A stretch of DNA of 64,000 nucleotides, from the NCBI GenBank assembly GCA_011390155.1, contig JAABSW010000003.1, positions 1 to 64,000 on the forward strand. Reading direction: 5' to 3'. The DNA is from Clostridiaceae bacterium. GTDB taxonomy: Bacteria; Bacillota; Clostridia; Peptostreptococcales; Tindalliaceae. Shown here piece after piece: positions 55,888 to 64,000 of the stretch. The stretch's first letter is position 1; each line of letters starts with the position of its first letter. The notes below the pieces were generated by a model, which worked only from the letters and a program-made list of their open reading frames with translations, was not told the origin of the DNA and ran no database searches. Position numbers and translations under genes: made by a program.

Positions 55888-57792
55888 TTGCAGTCGGACA
55901 ACAGTCATTCGTTTATTAATCATTTGCCAATGGGGTATGCTCGTCATAAGATACTCTGTGACGCAATGGATCAACCGATAGACTATGAGTTTTTGGAGGT
56001 AAACCCTGCCTATGAAAGGATGACAGGATTAAGGGCAGACCAGGTGATTGGTAAAAGAGAGAGTGAAGTTTTTCCTGCGGAATCCAGCTCAGATTTTAAT
56101 TGGGTGATGGTTTTTGGAGAGGTTGCCTTAAAAGGTAAAGATATTAGCTTCACCCAGTATTCACTTGCCCTGGAAAGATGGTTGAAAATGACTGTCTATT
56201 CTCCATGTCAAGGCGAATTTATCACACTGTTCCAGGACATTTCAACTGAAAAAAAGATGGAAGAATCTTTGCGTGGAGCACTTCAGTTTAACCGGGAAAT
56301 TATTCAGTATGCCAACAATGGGATCATCGTCTATGACAGGGATTTGAGGTATAAGGTCTTCAACCCCTATATGGAAAAACAAACAGGTATACCCGCGAAG
56401 GATGTCATCAACCAACATCCCTGGCAATTATTCCCTGAATCACTAAGTAACGGTGTGATGGAGTATTTACACAACGCTCTGGAAGGTGTAAGCAGTTCAG
56501 ACGTTGAGTTGCATTTTACCAATGCAAAAACAGGTGACCCCCTATGGTCTTTACAAAATTTCAGTCCCTTGAAAGACATTGATGGTAACATCACCGGTGT
56601 GATCGTGACAATACAGGACATTACAGACAAAAAGAGGGCGATGGAAGAAAGAGATAAATTGAACGAATTTATGCAGTTAACCCTGACACATCTACCTATC
56701 GGAGTTGCTCTAAATGACATTGAAACGGGAAAAGCAATTTATATGAACAACCAATTTGAAGCAACCTATGGATGGCCTTATGAAAAATTAACAGGGATTG
56801 ACAATTTTTTTGAAAATGTATACCAGGATCCTGACTACCGGAGTCGAATGAAAAATCGTATTCTTGAAGACATCGCCAGTGGTGATGTTGAAAGAATGAG
56901 GTGGGAGGGAATTACCATCACAACGGAAAAAGGTGAAACGAAATATGTAAACGCTGTAAACATACCCATACCTGAACAAAACATTATGGTTTCAACAGTA
57001 TGGGATGTCACACATATAAAAGCCCATGAGAGAGAATTGCTGCTGGAAAAAGAAAAAGCAGAATCGTCTAATACTGCAAAGAGTCTGTTTCTCGCCAACA
57101 TGTCTCATGAAATAAGAACACCAATGAATGGATTTATGGGAATGCTCCAATTGTTAGAAACAACAGATCTAGATGAAGAACAGCAAGAACTGCTGGACTT
57201 AACAAAAAGATCTTCAGATGTTTTGCTGAATGTGTTAAATGATATTTTAGATTTTTCCCGAATAGAAGCAAATAAAATACAACTGCATCCACTATTATTT
57301 GATTTCCATCTTCTGGTTAAAGATGTCATGGGGCTGTTTAGAGTGGCAGCAATGAAAAAAAACATTTCTTTGGAACATGATATTGAACCAGATCTACCTG
57401 AGAAACTCATTGGAGACAGTTTTAGGCTGAGACAGGTTATTGTCAACCTGGTGGGCAATGCAATTAAATTTACCGAAGAAGGCCGGGTAATCCTTCGTGC
57501 AAAATGCAAAAACTGTCTTGATGATGAAAAAACCAACCTGTTGATTTCCGTGGAAGACACAGGTATTGGGATCGATGAAAGCAAAATAGAGCATGTGTTT
57601 GACAGGTTTGTGCAATCTGACAGTTCCGATAGTCGGTTATATGGTGGAACAGGTCTTGGACTAGCTATCAGCAAAGGTTTGGTTGAGCTGATGGGGGGCG
57701 AAATTTCAGTTGAAAGCCAGGTGGGTAAAGGCAGCCGATTCTCATTTAATTGTTTACTTGAGAACAATCGTAATTCAGGAGATCAGACATGA
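55888..57792 (+). CDS. Sensor histidine kinase with three PAS domains
   Basis: 634 residues from the TTG at 55888, which has TAGGAGG about seven bases upstream. PAS units lie at about 15-125, 130-250 and 260-385; then HisKA with His407 ([12 protein letters not shown]) and an HATPase domain with N-box VGNAIKF, DTGIGI and GTGLGL. No membrane segment and no receiver domain. Its last four bases overlap the ornithine racemase start (ATGA), an odd coupling of a sensor with a metabolic enzyme. It follows the selenoprotein gene by 38 nt. Confidence 0.85.
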   Translation: MQSDNSHSFINHLPMGYARHKILCDAMDQPIDYEFLEVNPAYERMTGLRADQVIGKRESEVFPAESSSDFNWVMVFGEVALKGKDISFTQYSLALERWLKMTVYSPCQGEFITLFQDISTEKKMEESLRGALQFNREIIQYANNGIIVYDRDLRYKVFNPYMEKQTGIPAKDVINQHPWQLFPESLSNGVMEYLHNALEGVSSSDVELHFTNAKTGDPLWSLQNFSPLKDIDGNITGVIVTIQDITDKKRAMEERDKLNEFMQLTLTHLPIGVALNDIETGKAIYMNNQFEATYGWPYEKLTGIDNFFENVYQDPDYRSRMKNRILEDIASGDVERMRWEGITITTEKGETKYVNAVNIPIPEQNIMVSTVWDVTHIKAHERELLLEKEKAESSNTAKSLFLANMSHEIRTPMNGFMGMLQLLETTDLDEEQQELLDLTKRSSDVLLNVLNDILDFSRIEANKIQLHPLLFDFHLLVKDVMGLFRVAAMKKNISLEHDIEPDLPEKLIGDSFRLRQVIVNLVGNAIKFTEEGRVILRAKCKNCLDDEKTNLLISVEDTGIGIDESKIEHVFDRFVQSDSSDSRLYGGTGLGLAISKGLVELMGGEISVESQVGKGSRFSFNCLLENNRNSGDQT

Positions 57793-58850
57793 CCTATCCG
57801 AGAATAAACATTGACTTATTCAAAATCAAATACAATACTGAATCCATGGTACAGCAGTGTCATCAGGCCAATGTACAAGTTGCAGGGGTAACAAAACTAT
57901 TTGGCGGGAACCCTAAAATTGCACAAATTTTCGTTGATGGGGGCGTAGACATGTTGGCAGATTCCCGCATTGAAAACCTGGCGAAAATGAAAGACTTGCC
58001 ACTGTCTAAAATGCTGCTGCGAATACCTATGATGAGCCAGGTTTCAGACATTATTGCTTATTCAGACATTGGGCTGGTGTCTGAGCCAGTAACCGTACAG
58101 GCATTGTCCAATGAAGCACAACGCTGCAATAAGGTGTACAAGGTGATATTGATGCTTGATTTGGGGGATCTGCGAGAAGGAATTTTCCATGAAGGAGAGA
58201 TTCGTCAAGCGGTTGATGAGATCAGTAGAATGAAATCCATTTCTTTGGAAGGCATTGGGACCAATCTTACCTGCTATGGCGGCGTTAAACCCACCAGGGA
58301 GAATCTATCATGTTTAAAAACCTGGAAAGAATCTATTGAAAAGCAAACAGGTCAGCCGCTCAGGGTGATCTCTGGAGGAAACGGTTCAACACTGAGTTTG
58401 CTGCCTGCGCCAGGAATTCCCCCTCACATTAACCAGCTGCGGCTGGGTTCTTCCCTGACCATGGGAATAGGATTGAACGACGAACCCATAAAAGGGTTGT
58501 ACCAGGACGCCTTCACACTGGAGGCAGAGGTGGTGGAAATCAGGGAAAAACCCTCAAAGCCGGTGGGGGAAATTGGGTTGGATGCTTTTGGTAACCAACC
58601 GATGTTTGAAGACAAAGGTTTTCGGCGCCGGGCCATCTGTGCTATTGGACGACAGGACATAAAACCTGAACATTTATCTCCTTTGGATCATGGCAGTAAA
58701 ATCCTTGGTGCCAGCAGTGATCATCTTTTGCTGGACATCACTGACACGCTGCAAGATCTGAAAGTGGGAGACCCGCTTACCTTTTATATGACCTATGGAG
58801 GTTGTTTGTCTGCAATGACATCTCCCTATGTACAAAAGTATTATGTATAA
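57789..58850 (+). CDS. orr: Ornithine racemase (PLP-dependent alanine-racemase-like)
   Basis: 353 residues, a fold-type III PLP barrel plus C-terminal beta domain. The PLP lysine is Lys36 in VAGVTKLFGG. GTNLTCYGGVKPT (about 157), RVISGGNGSTLSLL (about 197) and LRLGSSLTMG (about 217) are as in the Orr/YhfX branch. It interconverts L- and D-ornithine, the first step of oxidative ornithine fermentation in Clostridia. It overlaps the sensor kinase by four bases, and rocD lies 0.8 kb downstream. YhfX-like amino-acid racemases of other specificity are the alternative. Confidence 0.85.
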   Translation: MTYPRINIDLFKIKYNTESMVQQCHQANVQVAGVTKLFGGNPKIAQIFVDGGVDMLADSRIENLAKMKDLPLSKMLLRIPMMSQVSDIIAYSDIGLVSEPVTVQALSNEAQRCNKVYKVILMLDLGDLREGIFHEGEIRQAVDEISRMKSISLEGIGTNLTCYGGVKPTRENLSCLKTWKESIEKQTGQPLRVISGGNGSTLSLLPAPGIPPHINQLRLGSSLTMGIGLNDEPIKGLYQDAFTLEAEVVEIREKPSKPVGEIGLDAFGNQPMFEDKGFRRRAICAIGRQDIKPEHLSPLDHGSKILGASSDHLLLDITDTLQDLKVGDPLTFYMTYGGCLSAMTSPYVQKYYV

Positions 58851-58911
58851 TAGTAAAAAAAACACGGTGGTTGCCATCGGAGAATGGGAAAAATCGTAAC
58901 AGGAGGCGCAC

Positions 58912-59241
58912 ATGAAAACAATACAATACAACAAACTGATCCGAGACCGGATTCCGGAAATTCTTAAATCCAAGGGAAAAGAAGCTATCACAGAAGTTCT
59001 CGCACCTCAAGATTACCTGGACAGGCTCCATGAAAAATTGGATGAAGAACTTGAAGAATACCACGAGACCTGTAGCATTGATGAGCTGGTTGATTTAGTG
59101 GAAGTGATTTATGGCATACTGGACTACCGGTGTGTTACAAAGGAAGAATTCGAAGAGATTCGGTGGCTTAAAAAAGAGAAAAGAGGGTCTTTTGAAAAAA
59201 GGCTGCTATTAAAGGGCGTTATTGAGCCTGACTCAGAATAA
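58912..59241 (+). CDS. MazG-like nucleotide pyrophosphohydrolase
   Basis: 109 residues. It starts YNKLIRDRIPEI, the hallmark of the phosphoribosyl-ATP pyrophosphohydrolase-like subgroup of all-alpha NTP pyrophosphatases, and has KLDEELEEYHE and ELVDLVEVIYGIL, which supply the acidic metal ligands (EExxE...ExxD). It likely hydrolyses a nucleotide or modified nucleotide as a housecleaning step. AGGAGG precedes the ATG, 61 nt after orr. The substrate is unknown. Confidence 0.85.
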   Translation: MKTIQYNKLIRDRIPEILKSKGKEAITEVLAPQDYLDRLHEKLDEELEEYHETCSIDELVDLVEVIYGILDYRCVTKEEFEEIRWLKKEKRGSFEKRLLLKGVIEPDSE

Positions 59242-59257
59242 AGGGGATTAGAAACCT

Positions 59258-59650
59258 ATGAATAAAACACTGGTGACAGTGGTGATCGTTGTTTTGCTGG
59301 CTGCTTTTTTTCAGGGAAGAAGCAATGACCAGCAACCACGATTGGAATTATATCAACAAATTGAAGCGGGAAAGGTGGAGATGGTGGGAGAAGTGACAGA
59401 TGAACAAGCCATCAATGCGTACCTGGAGCTATACGATCAACTGGAATTTAACCTTGAACCCACGCTGCAGGACTATCCGGACGTGGCGATTTACCGACAC
59501 GACAGCAATGGTAACATTCATCATACCAATGTATGGTTTTCCCGTGACAATGGAAGCTATGTACAGCAAATAAAGGATAACCGCCAAATGGCGTTGTTAT
59601 CAGCAGAAGAAGTGAACACCTTAAAGGACATATTACCGGATTTTGAGTAG
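59258..59650 (+). CDS. Small exported or membrane-anchored protein of unknown function
   Basis: 130 residues. A hydrophobic N-terminal segment (residues 4-18, LVTVVIVVLLAAFFQ) with a lysine before it is a signal or anchor; the rest is acidic and polar. I recognise no motif. It starts 16 nt after the MazG-like gene and ends 27 nt before rocD, so it is part of this group by position. Confidence 0.65.
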   Translation: MNKTLVTVVIVVLLAAFFQGRSNDQQPRLELYQQIEAGKVEMVGEVTDEQAINAYLELYDQLEFNLEPTLQDYPDVAIYRHDSNGNIHHTNVWFSRDNGSYVQQIKDNRQMALLSAEEVNTLKDILPDFE

Positions 59651-59677
59651 TCATTTATCTGGCAGGAGGGAAAGCCT

Positions 59678-60904
59678 GTGAAGGAAGCAATGGAAATCGT
59701 TCAGACAATGGATTTTTGGGGTGCCCGTATCGCCAATCCTCTTCCCGTGGTGCTTGTAAAGGGGGAAGGGGTTTGGGTAACAGATGTGGAAGGTAATCGC
59801 TACCTGGATATGCTGGCCGGGTTTTCTGTGCTCAACCAGGGGCATCGTCATCCACAAATTATTAATGCATTAATGGAGCAGGCACAAAGGCTTACGTTAA
59901 CGTCCAGGTCTTTTTATAATGACCAAACAGGAACTTTCTTTAAAAAAATATGTGAACTAACGGGGTTCGAAAAAGTGCTTCCCATGAACACAGGTGCAGA
60001 AGCAGTCGAAACAGCCGTCAAAGCAGTTCGAAAATGGGCCCTGACTGTGAAAGGCATTCCCGAAAACATGGCCGAGATCATTGTGTGTGCCAATAATTTT
60101 GCCGGCCGCACCATCACCCTCATCAGTTTTTCCACTGTTCAGCAATATCAACACGGTTTTGGTCCCTTTACCCCAGGGTTTACCATTGTACCCTTTGGCG
60201 ATGCCGTAGCGTTGGAAGAGGCGATCTCTCCCAATACGGCCGCAGTTTTGATGGAACCCATTCAGGGAGAGGGTGGCATCATCGTTCCGCCTGCCGGTTA
60301 TTTGCGTCAAGTACGTGAAATAACTCAAAAACACGGTGTTTTAATGGTGCTTGATGAAGTGCAGACAGGATTTGGTCGAACAGGCAAGCTGTTTGCCTGC
60401 CAACATGAAGGCGTTAAACCGGATATTTTAGTGGTGGGTAAGGCCTTGGGAGGAGGCGTTTATCCCGTTTCGGCGGTGTTGGCTGATGATTCGATTATGT
60501 CAGTCTTTTCTCCTGGTGACCACGGCTCCACCTTTGCAGGAAACCCTCTTGCTGCTGCTGTGGGACTGGCGGCCATGGAAGTGGTGGTTAATGAAAAGCT
60601 GTCAGAGCGATCCGCTGAACTGGGTGATTACTTCATGGAAAAGCTGGTTGACATAAACAGTCCCTACGTCAGGGAAATCAGGGGCAAGGGTCTCTTTGTG
60701 GGTGTTGAAATTAAACCGGAAAGCGGTTATGCCAGGTATTTCTGCGAGAAATTACTTCATCAGGGGATTTTATGCAAAGACGCTCATCAGCAAGTCATTC
60801 GATTTGCTCCACCGCTGGTTATCACAAAAGATGAGCTGGACTGGGCTCTGGAAATCATCCAGCGGGTATTGACAGAGCCTCTATACAGTAATGCCAATGG
60901 TTGA
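59678..60904 (+). CDS. rocD: Ornithine aminotransferase (class-III PLP aminotransferase)
   Basis: 408 residues. Class-III features are VTDVEGNRYLDMLAG near residue 30-45, NTGAEAVETAVKAVRKW (about 104-120), EPIQGEGGIIVPP (about 193), DEVQTGFGRTG (about 224) and the PLP lysine in VVGKALGGG (about 255). The NTGAEAVETA form is characteristic of ornithine aminotransferase. It converts ornithine and 2-oxoglutarate to glutamate semialdehyde and glutamate. The GTG at 59678 has GGAGGG seven bases upstream. Acetylornithine or 4-aminobutyrate aminotransferase are less likely given rocB and orr nearby. Confidence 0.88.
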   Translation: MKEAMEIVQTMDFWGARIANPLPVVLVKGEGVWVTDVEGNRYLDMLAGFSVLNQGHRHPQIINALMEQAQRLTLTSRSFYNDQTGTFFKKICELTGFEKVLPMNTGAEAVETAVKAVRKWALTVKGIPENMAEIIVCANNFAGRTITLISFSTVQQYQHGFGPFTPGFTIVPFGDAVALEEAISPNTAAVLMEPIQGEGGIIVPPAGYLRQVREITQKHGVLMVLDEVQTGFGRTGKLFACQHEGVKPDILVVGKALGGGVYPVSAVLADDSIMSVFSPGDHGSTFAGNPLAAAVGLAAMEVVVNEKLSERSAELGDYFMEKLVDINSPYVREIRGKGLFVGVEIKPESGYARYFCEKLLHQGILCKDAHQQVIRFAPPLVITKDELDWALEIIQRVLTEPLYSNANG

Positions 60905-60931
60905 TGTGTAGCAGTAATGTTGTAACGAAGA

Positions 60932-60960
60932 AAGCCGCGGGTCACATTGACCTGCGGCTT
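60932..60960. terminator. Bidirectional terminator between rocD and the reductive-dehalogenase-like gene
   Basis: AAGCCGCGGGTC (60932-60943) pairs with GACCTGCGGCTT (60949-60960) over a five-base loop, one G-T pair. It lies between convergent stop codons. Confidence 0.8.
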
Positions 60961-60971
60961 CATCTATTATA

Positions 60972-62042
60972 TCAGGACTTCACAAACCAATCCACCGGTT
61001 CCCGGTTGACAGGCCGCAATTTATGGCGTTGGTTAAATTCCCTTATAAGTTGGTGCATCATCTCAGGCGATGAAGCCATGGCTTCCACCTTTTGCTGGTC
61101 AAGTTCATTGGTGAAGGGGCAGCTGGCCAGGCAAATGCCACAATCTGTTCCCAACATTCGCCATCGCTGGTGACAGGCTGTGTCACTGATTTTCCAACGC
61201 AGCACACCATCTATTTCAGTTCGCTCTCCACTTGGAATGGCCTTGCCGGGGCATGAGGCAGAGCATCGGTTACAAATGCGGCAAAATTCAGGTATGCCAA
61301 AAGGGTGAGGAGAATCTGACACCAAAGGAAGATCGGTTGTGACAACTCCAAGGCGTACCCGGGGACCGTACTTTTTTGTAATCAACAGACCATGTCGTCC
61401 AATTTCGCCCAATCCGGCCTCCTGTGCCACCAGAGGTGCAATCAGCAGGTAATTGCCATCCATGTGGTTGCGTGCCTCAAAACCCAGGGACCTGATGTAA
61501 TAAGACAGAACCATGCCAATCACTCCGGCATCCACATAACCCTTTACAGCCGCAAGGCTTTCTGGTATGCCGGGGGCCCGCAGGATCATGTCCTTTTCCA
61601 TTTCAACTGCAAAAACGAACCCATAGGGATGAACAGGTTCCACGATATCGCCATAGTTGACATTTTCCCTGCCACGGTGAGAGTAATAGTAATCTGGCTT
61701 CATGGCAGCAACACCCGTCAATTTTGCACCATAATAACTGGCGAGACCTTGAAGCAGTTCTGTCGCTTCCTGGGGAGAGGGTGCCTTAATTCTATCAGCA
61801 GCGGCAGCCCCTTCACTTAAATGCTTTATGTCGGCTAAAAACGCATACGCTGAGCCTACAAGTGGCGAGTGAACCGGGTGATAAGTGGCACTGCCTTCTT
61901 CGCCTAAAGCGGGCATTGCCCGCAGTGAATCATCAACTTCTTTGAGTTCGGGATGGCGTTGGTAGTAATCTTCATATTCGGGTGAACCAGGTTTGTAGTT
62001 CATACGTGCAAACATGATATCTCTTTCATCAAAGCGCTTCAT
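60972..62042 (-). CDS. Reductive-dehalogenase-like / QueG-like iron-sulfur corrinoid protein
   Basis: 356 residues. Two 4Fe-4S clusters are predicted from FCRICNRCSASCPG (about 261-274) and DCGICLASCPF (about 303-313). The central domain (GIPESLAAVKGYVDAGVIG, LSYYIRSLGFEARNH, GEIGRHGLLITKKYGPRVRLG) matches the corrinoid-binding fold of reductive dehalogenases and epoxyqueuosine reductase. It lacks a twin-arginine signal and is shorter than respiratory reductive dehalogenases, so it is cytoplasmic. ATG 62042 is chosen because GGAGGAG lies just upstream. Whether it dehalogenates anything is unknown. Confidence 0.82.
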   Translation of the reverse strand: MKRFDERDIMFARMNYKPGSPEYEDYYQRHPELKEVDDSLRAMPALGEEGSATYHPVHSPLVGSAYAFLADIKHLSEGAAAADRIKAPSPQEATELLQGLASYYGAKLTGVAAMKPDYYYSHRGRENVNYGDIVEPVHPYGFVFAVEMEKDMILRAPGIPESLAAVKGYVDAGVIGMVLSYYIRSLGFEARNHMDGNYLLIAPLVAQEAGLGEIGRHGLLITKKYGPRVRLGVVTTDLPLVSDSPHPFGIPEFCRICNRCSASCPGKAIPSGERTEIDGVLRWKISDTACHQRWRMLGTDCGICLASCPFTNELDQQKVEAMASSPEMMHQLIREFNQRHKLRPVNREPVDWFVKS

Positions 62043-62147
62043 AAGTCTCCTCCTTATCATTGCGATCCACTACTCACAGCATACCAGAAAACAAAAGTAG
62101 AATCACCGTGGAATAAACATTCTCGTTATTTACTTTTCCTGCTATGA

Positions 62148-62176
62148 CTGAAAAATGCCTTCAGATAAGCTATAAT
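62148..62176 (+). promoter_or_regulatory. Promoter of the SRAP gene
   Basis: CTGAAA (62148-62153; four of six), 17-bp spacer, consensus TATAAT (62171-62176). It lies about 80 nt before the start codon. Confidence 0.5.
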
Positions 62177-62253
62177 ACAAATATGTTAAGTTTAATCTGG
62201 AAAACAGGCATTAAAAGGTGACTGACAATAAAATCCTGGACAGGAGTGAGAAC

Positions 62254-62853
62254 ATGTGCGGCCGATTTGCCTTATTTGATGAAAAAGAAACCAAAGAGAT
62301 CAATGAAATCATTCAGGAAATTGAGCAAAGAAAAAACATTACCATCAACAGGGGAGAAATATTTCCAACTCATCTGGTTCCTACAGTTGCCAAAGAATCA
62401 GATCACCAGGGTGTTGATGCCATGGTCTGGGGGTTTCCTCACTTTAAAGGCAGTGGTGTGATTATCAATGCCCGGTCTGAAACAGCTCACGAAAAGCCCA
62501 TGTTCAGGAAACACCTGGCAACAAGAAGATGCCTGATCCCTTCCACAGGTTTTTTTGAATGGTCAAAGAAAGATCCCAAACGTAAAACGAAATACCTGTT
62601 TCAACTCTCAGAAACCCCTGTGTTATACATGGCAGGGATCTACAGTGAGTTTAGCGGAGAAAAAAGATTTGTCATTCTGACAACCAATGCCAATGACTCA
62701 TTAAAGGACATTCATGATCGAATGCCTGTGATTGTTCGTAAAGAGTATTTTGATGACTGGCTGCATGATGAGGACCGTGCCAGGGCGTTACTAAAGAGTG
62801 ATGTGGCAAGACCGCCGCTGGTTAGACGAGAAGCGATGGCAGACATGGGATAA
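62254..62853 (+). CDS. SRAP-domain abasic-site-shielding protein (YedK/HMCES family)
   Basis: 199 residues. It starts MCGRF, with Cys2 the residue that links to abasic DNA after Met removal. INARSET (about 70-76), GFFEW (about 101-105, with the catalytic Glu) and HDRMPVI (about 156) match the family. It forms a covalent bond with abasic sites in single-stranded DNA. AGGAGTGAG precedes the ATG at 62254, and an in-frame upstream extension would hide Cys2, so this start is firm. Confidence 0.92.
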   Translation: MCGRFALFDEKETKEINEIIQEIEQRKNITINRGEIFPTHLVPTVAKESDHQGVDAMVWGFPHFKGSGVIINARSETAHEKPMFRKHLATRRCLIPSTGFFEWSKKDPKRKTKYLFQLSETPVLYMAGIYSEFSGEKRFVILTTNANDSLKDIHDRMPVIVRKEYFDDWLHDEDRARALLKSDVARPPLVRREAMADMG

Positions 62854-62954
62854 AAAACATAAAATAACCTTTTTCAAGGTGTTCGCAGTTCACACTGTTA
62901 CAGATAATACTTGCATTTAATCTCCACAAAAGGCATACTAATACGTAGTATTTC

Positions 62955-63016
62955 ATAAACAGGATTATTAACTTCTGGTGGAGCTTTAACGCCATCAGAA
63001 GGTTAGAATGCGTTAT
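62955..63016. repeat. Dispersed inverted-repeat element, copy 2
   Basis: Left arm ATAAACAGGATTATTAACTT.. (62955-62977), 18-base middle, right arm CAGAAGGTTAGAATGCGTTAT (62996-63016). It matches copy 1 at 30329-30392 at most positions, but the arms no longer pair perfectly. It lies between the SRAP gene and the DMT transporter gene, directly before candidate RNA element B. Confidence 0.8.
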
Positions 63017-63019
63017 CCA

Positions 63020-63136
63020 TAAGTAGATGGCCCAAATGTACCATTTGGTGGCAGATACTAAGTTTTTTCACCTGGGAACGTAGCATCGCTTATCTCCCTC
63101 TTGCAGACAGAGGGAGTCTTAGTGGTGGTAGTTATC
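63020..63136 (+). ncRNA. Candidate structured RNA element, copy B (leader of the DMT transporter gene)
   Basis: It shares with copy A the AAGTAGATG start, the hairpin CAAATG-TAC-CATTTG, GGCAGATACT, ACGTAGC and GGTAGTTATC in the same order. Between ACGTAGC and GGTAGTTATC it has an extra stem CTCCCTCT/AGAGGGAG (63094-63101 and 63109-63116). The conserved ends with a variable stem are what a folded RNA would show. It ends just before the AAAGGAG of the transporter gene. Class unknown. Confidence 0.45.
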
Positions 63137-63156
63137 ATATAAAGGAGATCTGGCAG

Positions 63157-64000
63157 ATGAATCAGCGCAAAGCATGGATATTGTTAACATTGTGCACTTT
63201 GTTTTGGGCAGGCAATTACGTGTTTGGACAATTTGTTGTGGGAGAATTGACACCCTTGGTGCTTACCTTTCTCAGGTGGTTCTTTGCTACTGTGTTGCTT
63301 CTTTTAATCGCTTCACACATGGAAAAACCCAACTGGCGTGAAGTAATAAAGTCATGGCCAATGCTGCTGGCCATGGCGGTATCCGGGATTGTTGCCTATA
63401 ACATGATCCTTTACACAGCCCTCACCTATACATCCTCTGTGAATGCCAGTGTGGTGAGTGCGTTAAACCCAGCCCTTCTGGTTGCTTTTTCGGCACTGTT
63501 ACTTCGTGAAAAACTATCACTTATTCAAGTGGCAGGGGTTCTGGTTTCTTTCTCAGGAGTGCTGGTGATCATTACTCAGGGAAATGTAAATCGGCTTATG
63601 CAGTTTCAGATCAATCGGGGGGATTTATTGATGCTGGCAGCCATCACAGTGTGGACGGTGTATTCTATTTTAGGAAAGCGGTTGACGAAAGTGCCGCCAA
63701 TAACGGCAACGGCTTGCAGTGCGTTAATGGCAACGCTTATATTGGCTCCCTTTGCCCTCTACCAGGGAATATCATTTGATCATGTCAGCGGACTGGCATT
63801 GGTGGGGGTGCTATACATTGTTCTTTTTCCTTCGGTTGGTTCATTTATTTTCTGGAACCTGGGCGTTAGGGAAATTGGTGCAGGAAGGGCTGGCATCTTT
63901 TTAAATCTGATCCCTGTTTTTACAGCGTTGATCAGTCTGGTCTTAGGTGAACCTGTGACCCTTGTCCAGCTTACTGGAGGCCTGTTGGTGTTTTTTGGCG
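63157..64000 (+). CDS. EamA/DMT-family transporter, 3' end outside the window
   Basis: The frame is open from the ATG at 63157 (AAAGGAG nine bases before it) to the window end, about 281 codons. Around nine hydrophobic segments are visible, beginning WILLTLCTLFWAGNYVFGQF, and the two EamA halves are recognisable (second half starting near residue 150, LLMLAAITVWTVYSILGKRL). DMT transporters export metabolites or amino acids. The leader holds candidate RNA element B, so its expression may be controlled by that element. The substrate is unknown. Confidence 0.88.
   Translation, partial: MNQRKAWILLTLCTLFWAGNYVFGQFVVGELTPLVLTFLRWFFATVLLLLIASHMEKPNWREVIKSWPMLLAMAVSGIVAYNMILYTALTYTSSVNASVVSALNPALLVAFSALLLREKLSLIQVAGVLVSFSGVLVIITQGNVNRLMQFQINRGDLLMLAAITVWTVYSILGKRLTKVPPITATACSALMATLILAPFALYQGISFDHVSGLALVGVLYIVLFPSVGSFIFWNLGVREIGAGRAGIFLNLIPVFTALISLVLGEPVTLVQLTGGLLVFFG

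Overview
The window looks like the chromosome of an anaerobic, amino-acid-fermenting member of the Clostridia. The best pointers are a ptb-buk and 2-oxoacid:ferredoxin oxidoreductase operon under a sigma-54 activator, an ornithine racemase/RocB/RocD group, a glmS ribozyme, CdaA/CdaR, an apparent selenocysteine-coding UGA, strong Gram-positive ribosome binding sites, and the absence of rRNA, tRNA or CRISPR. Alkaliphilic genera such as Tindallia, Anoxynatronum or Alkaliphilus would fit, but that is inference from gene content.

Layout. 1-9.4 kb is a sensory region. It holds the tail of a corrinoid protein, a uroporphyrinogen-decarboxylase-like protein and two histidine kinases (+ strand). On the - strand it holds a CarH-like B12-binding protein, a kinase overlapping it by one base, and an ion channel with an unusual pore. 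9.6-13.1 kb carries an M19 dipeptidase, a 41-codon remnant that looks like the end of argG, and the c-di-AMP pair cdaA-cdaR. 13.1-20.5 kb is a branched-chain/butyrate 2-oxoacid fermentation unit: sigma-54 activator, three upstream activator palindromes, a consensus -24/-12 promoter, then ptb, buk, a P-loop protein and four oxidoreductase subunits.

20.6-24.1 kb is the most striking segment: a compact operon with a ubiquitin-like protein, an E1-like enzyme, an E2-like enzyme with an HPN motif and cysteine, a membrane-anchored JAB/LysM protease and a tail-anchored RING protein. This is a complete ubiquitin-style conjugation and removal set in a bacterium. 24.2-30.1 kb has an unknown gene, cstA, glmM, the glmS ribozyme and glmS. 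30.4-32.8 kb is proBA on the - strand.

33-39.5 kb holds transporters and hydrolases (AEC carrier, MBL-fold protein, AGCS symporter with a structured leader, amidohydrolase, M20 hydrolase). 39.6-48.0 kb is an RND efflux pair followed by a double-kinase hybrid sensor and a SARP/BTAD response regulator. 48.2-52.5 kb has a chemoreceptor, endonuclease IV, a small membrane protein and an acetyltransferase. 52.6-60.9 kb is an arginine/ornithine catabolic group (M20 hydrolase, RocB, selenoprotein glutaredoxin, sensor kinase, ornithine racemase, MazG-like protein, small exported protein, RocD). 61-64 kb has a reductive-dehalogenase-like protein, an SRAP protein and a DMT transporter cut by the window end.

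How it fits together. Amino acids are imported, hydrolysed and oxidised. Branched-chain or related 2-oxoacids go to acyl-CoA through the oxidoreductase and yield ATP through Ptb/Buk, while arginine and ornithine go through RocB, Orr and RocD. The apparent decay of argG fits an organism that consumes arginine. Dispersed 13-mer/64-bp inverted repeats and two copies of a conserved intergenic hairpin array are unexplained by the genes.
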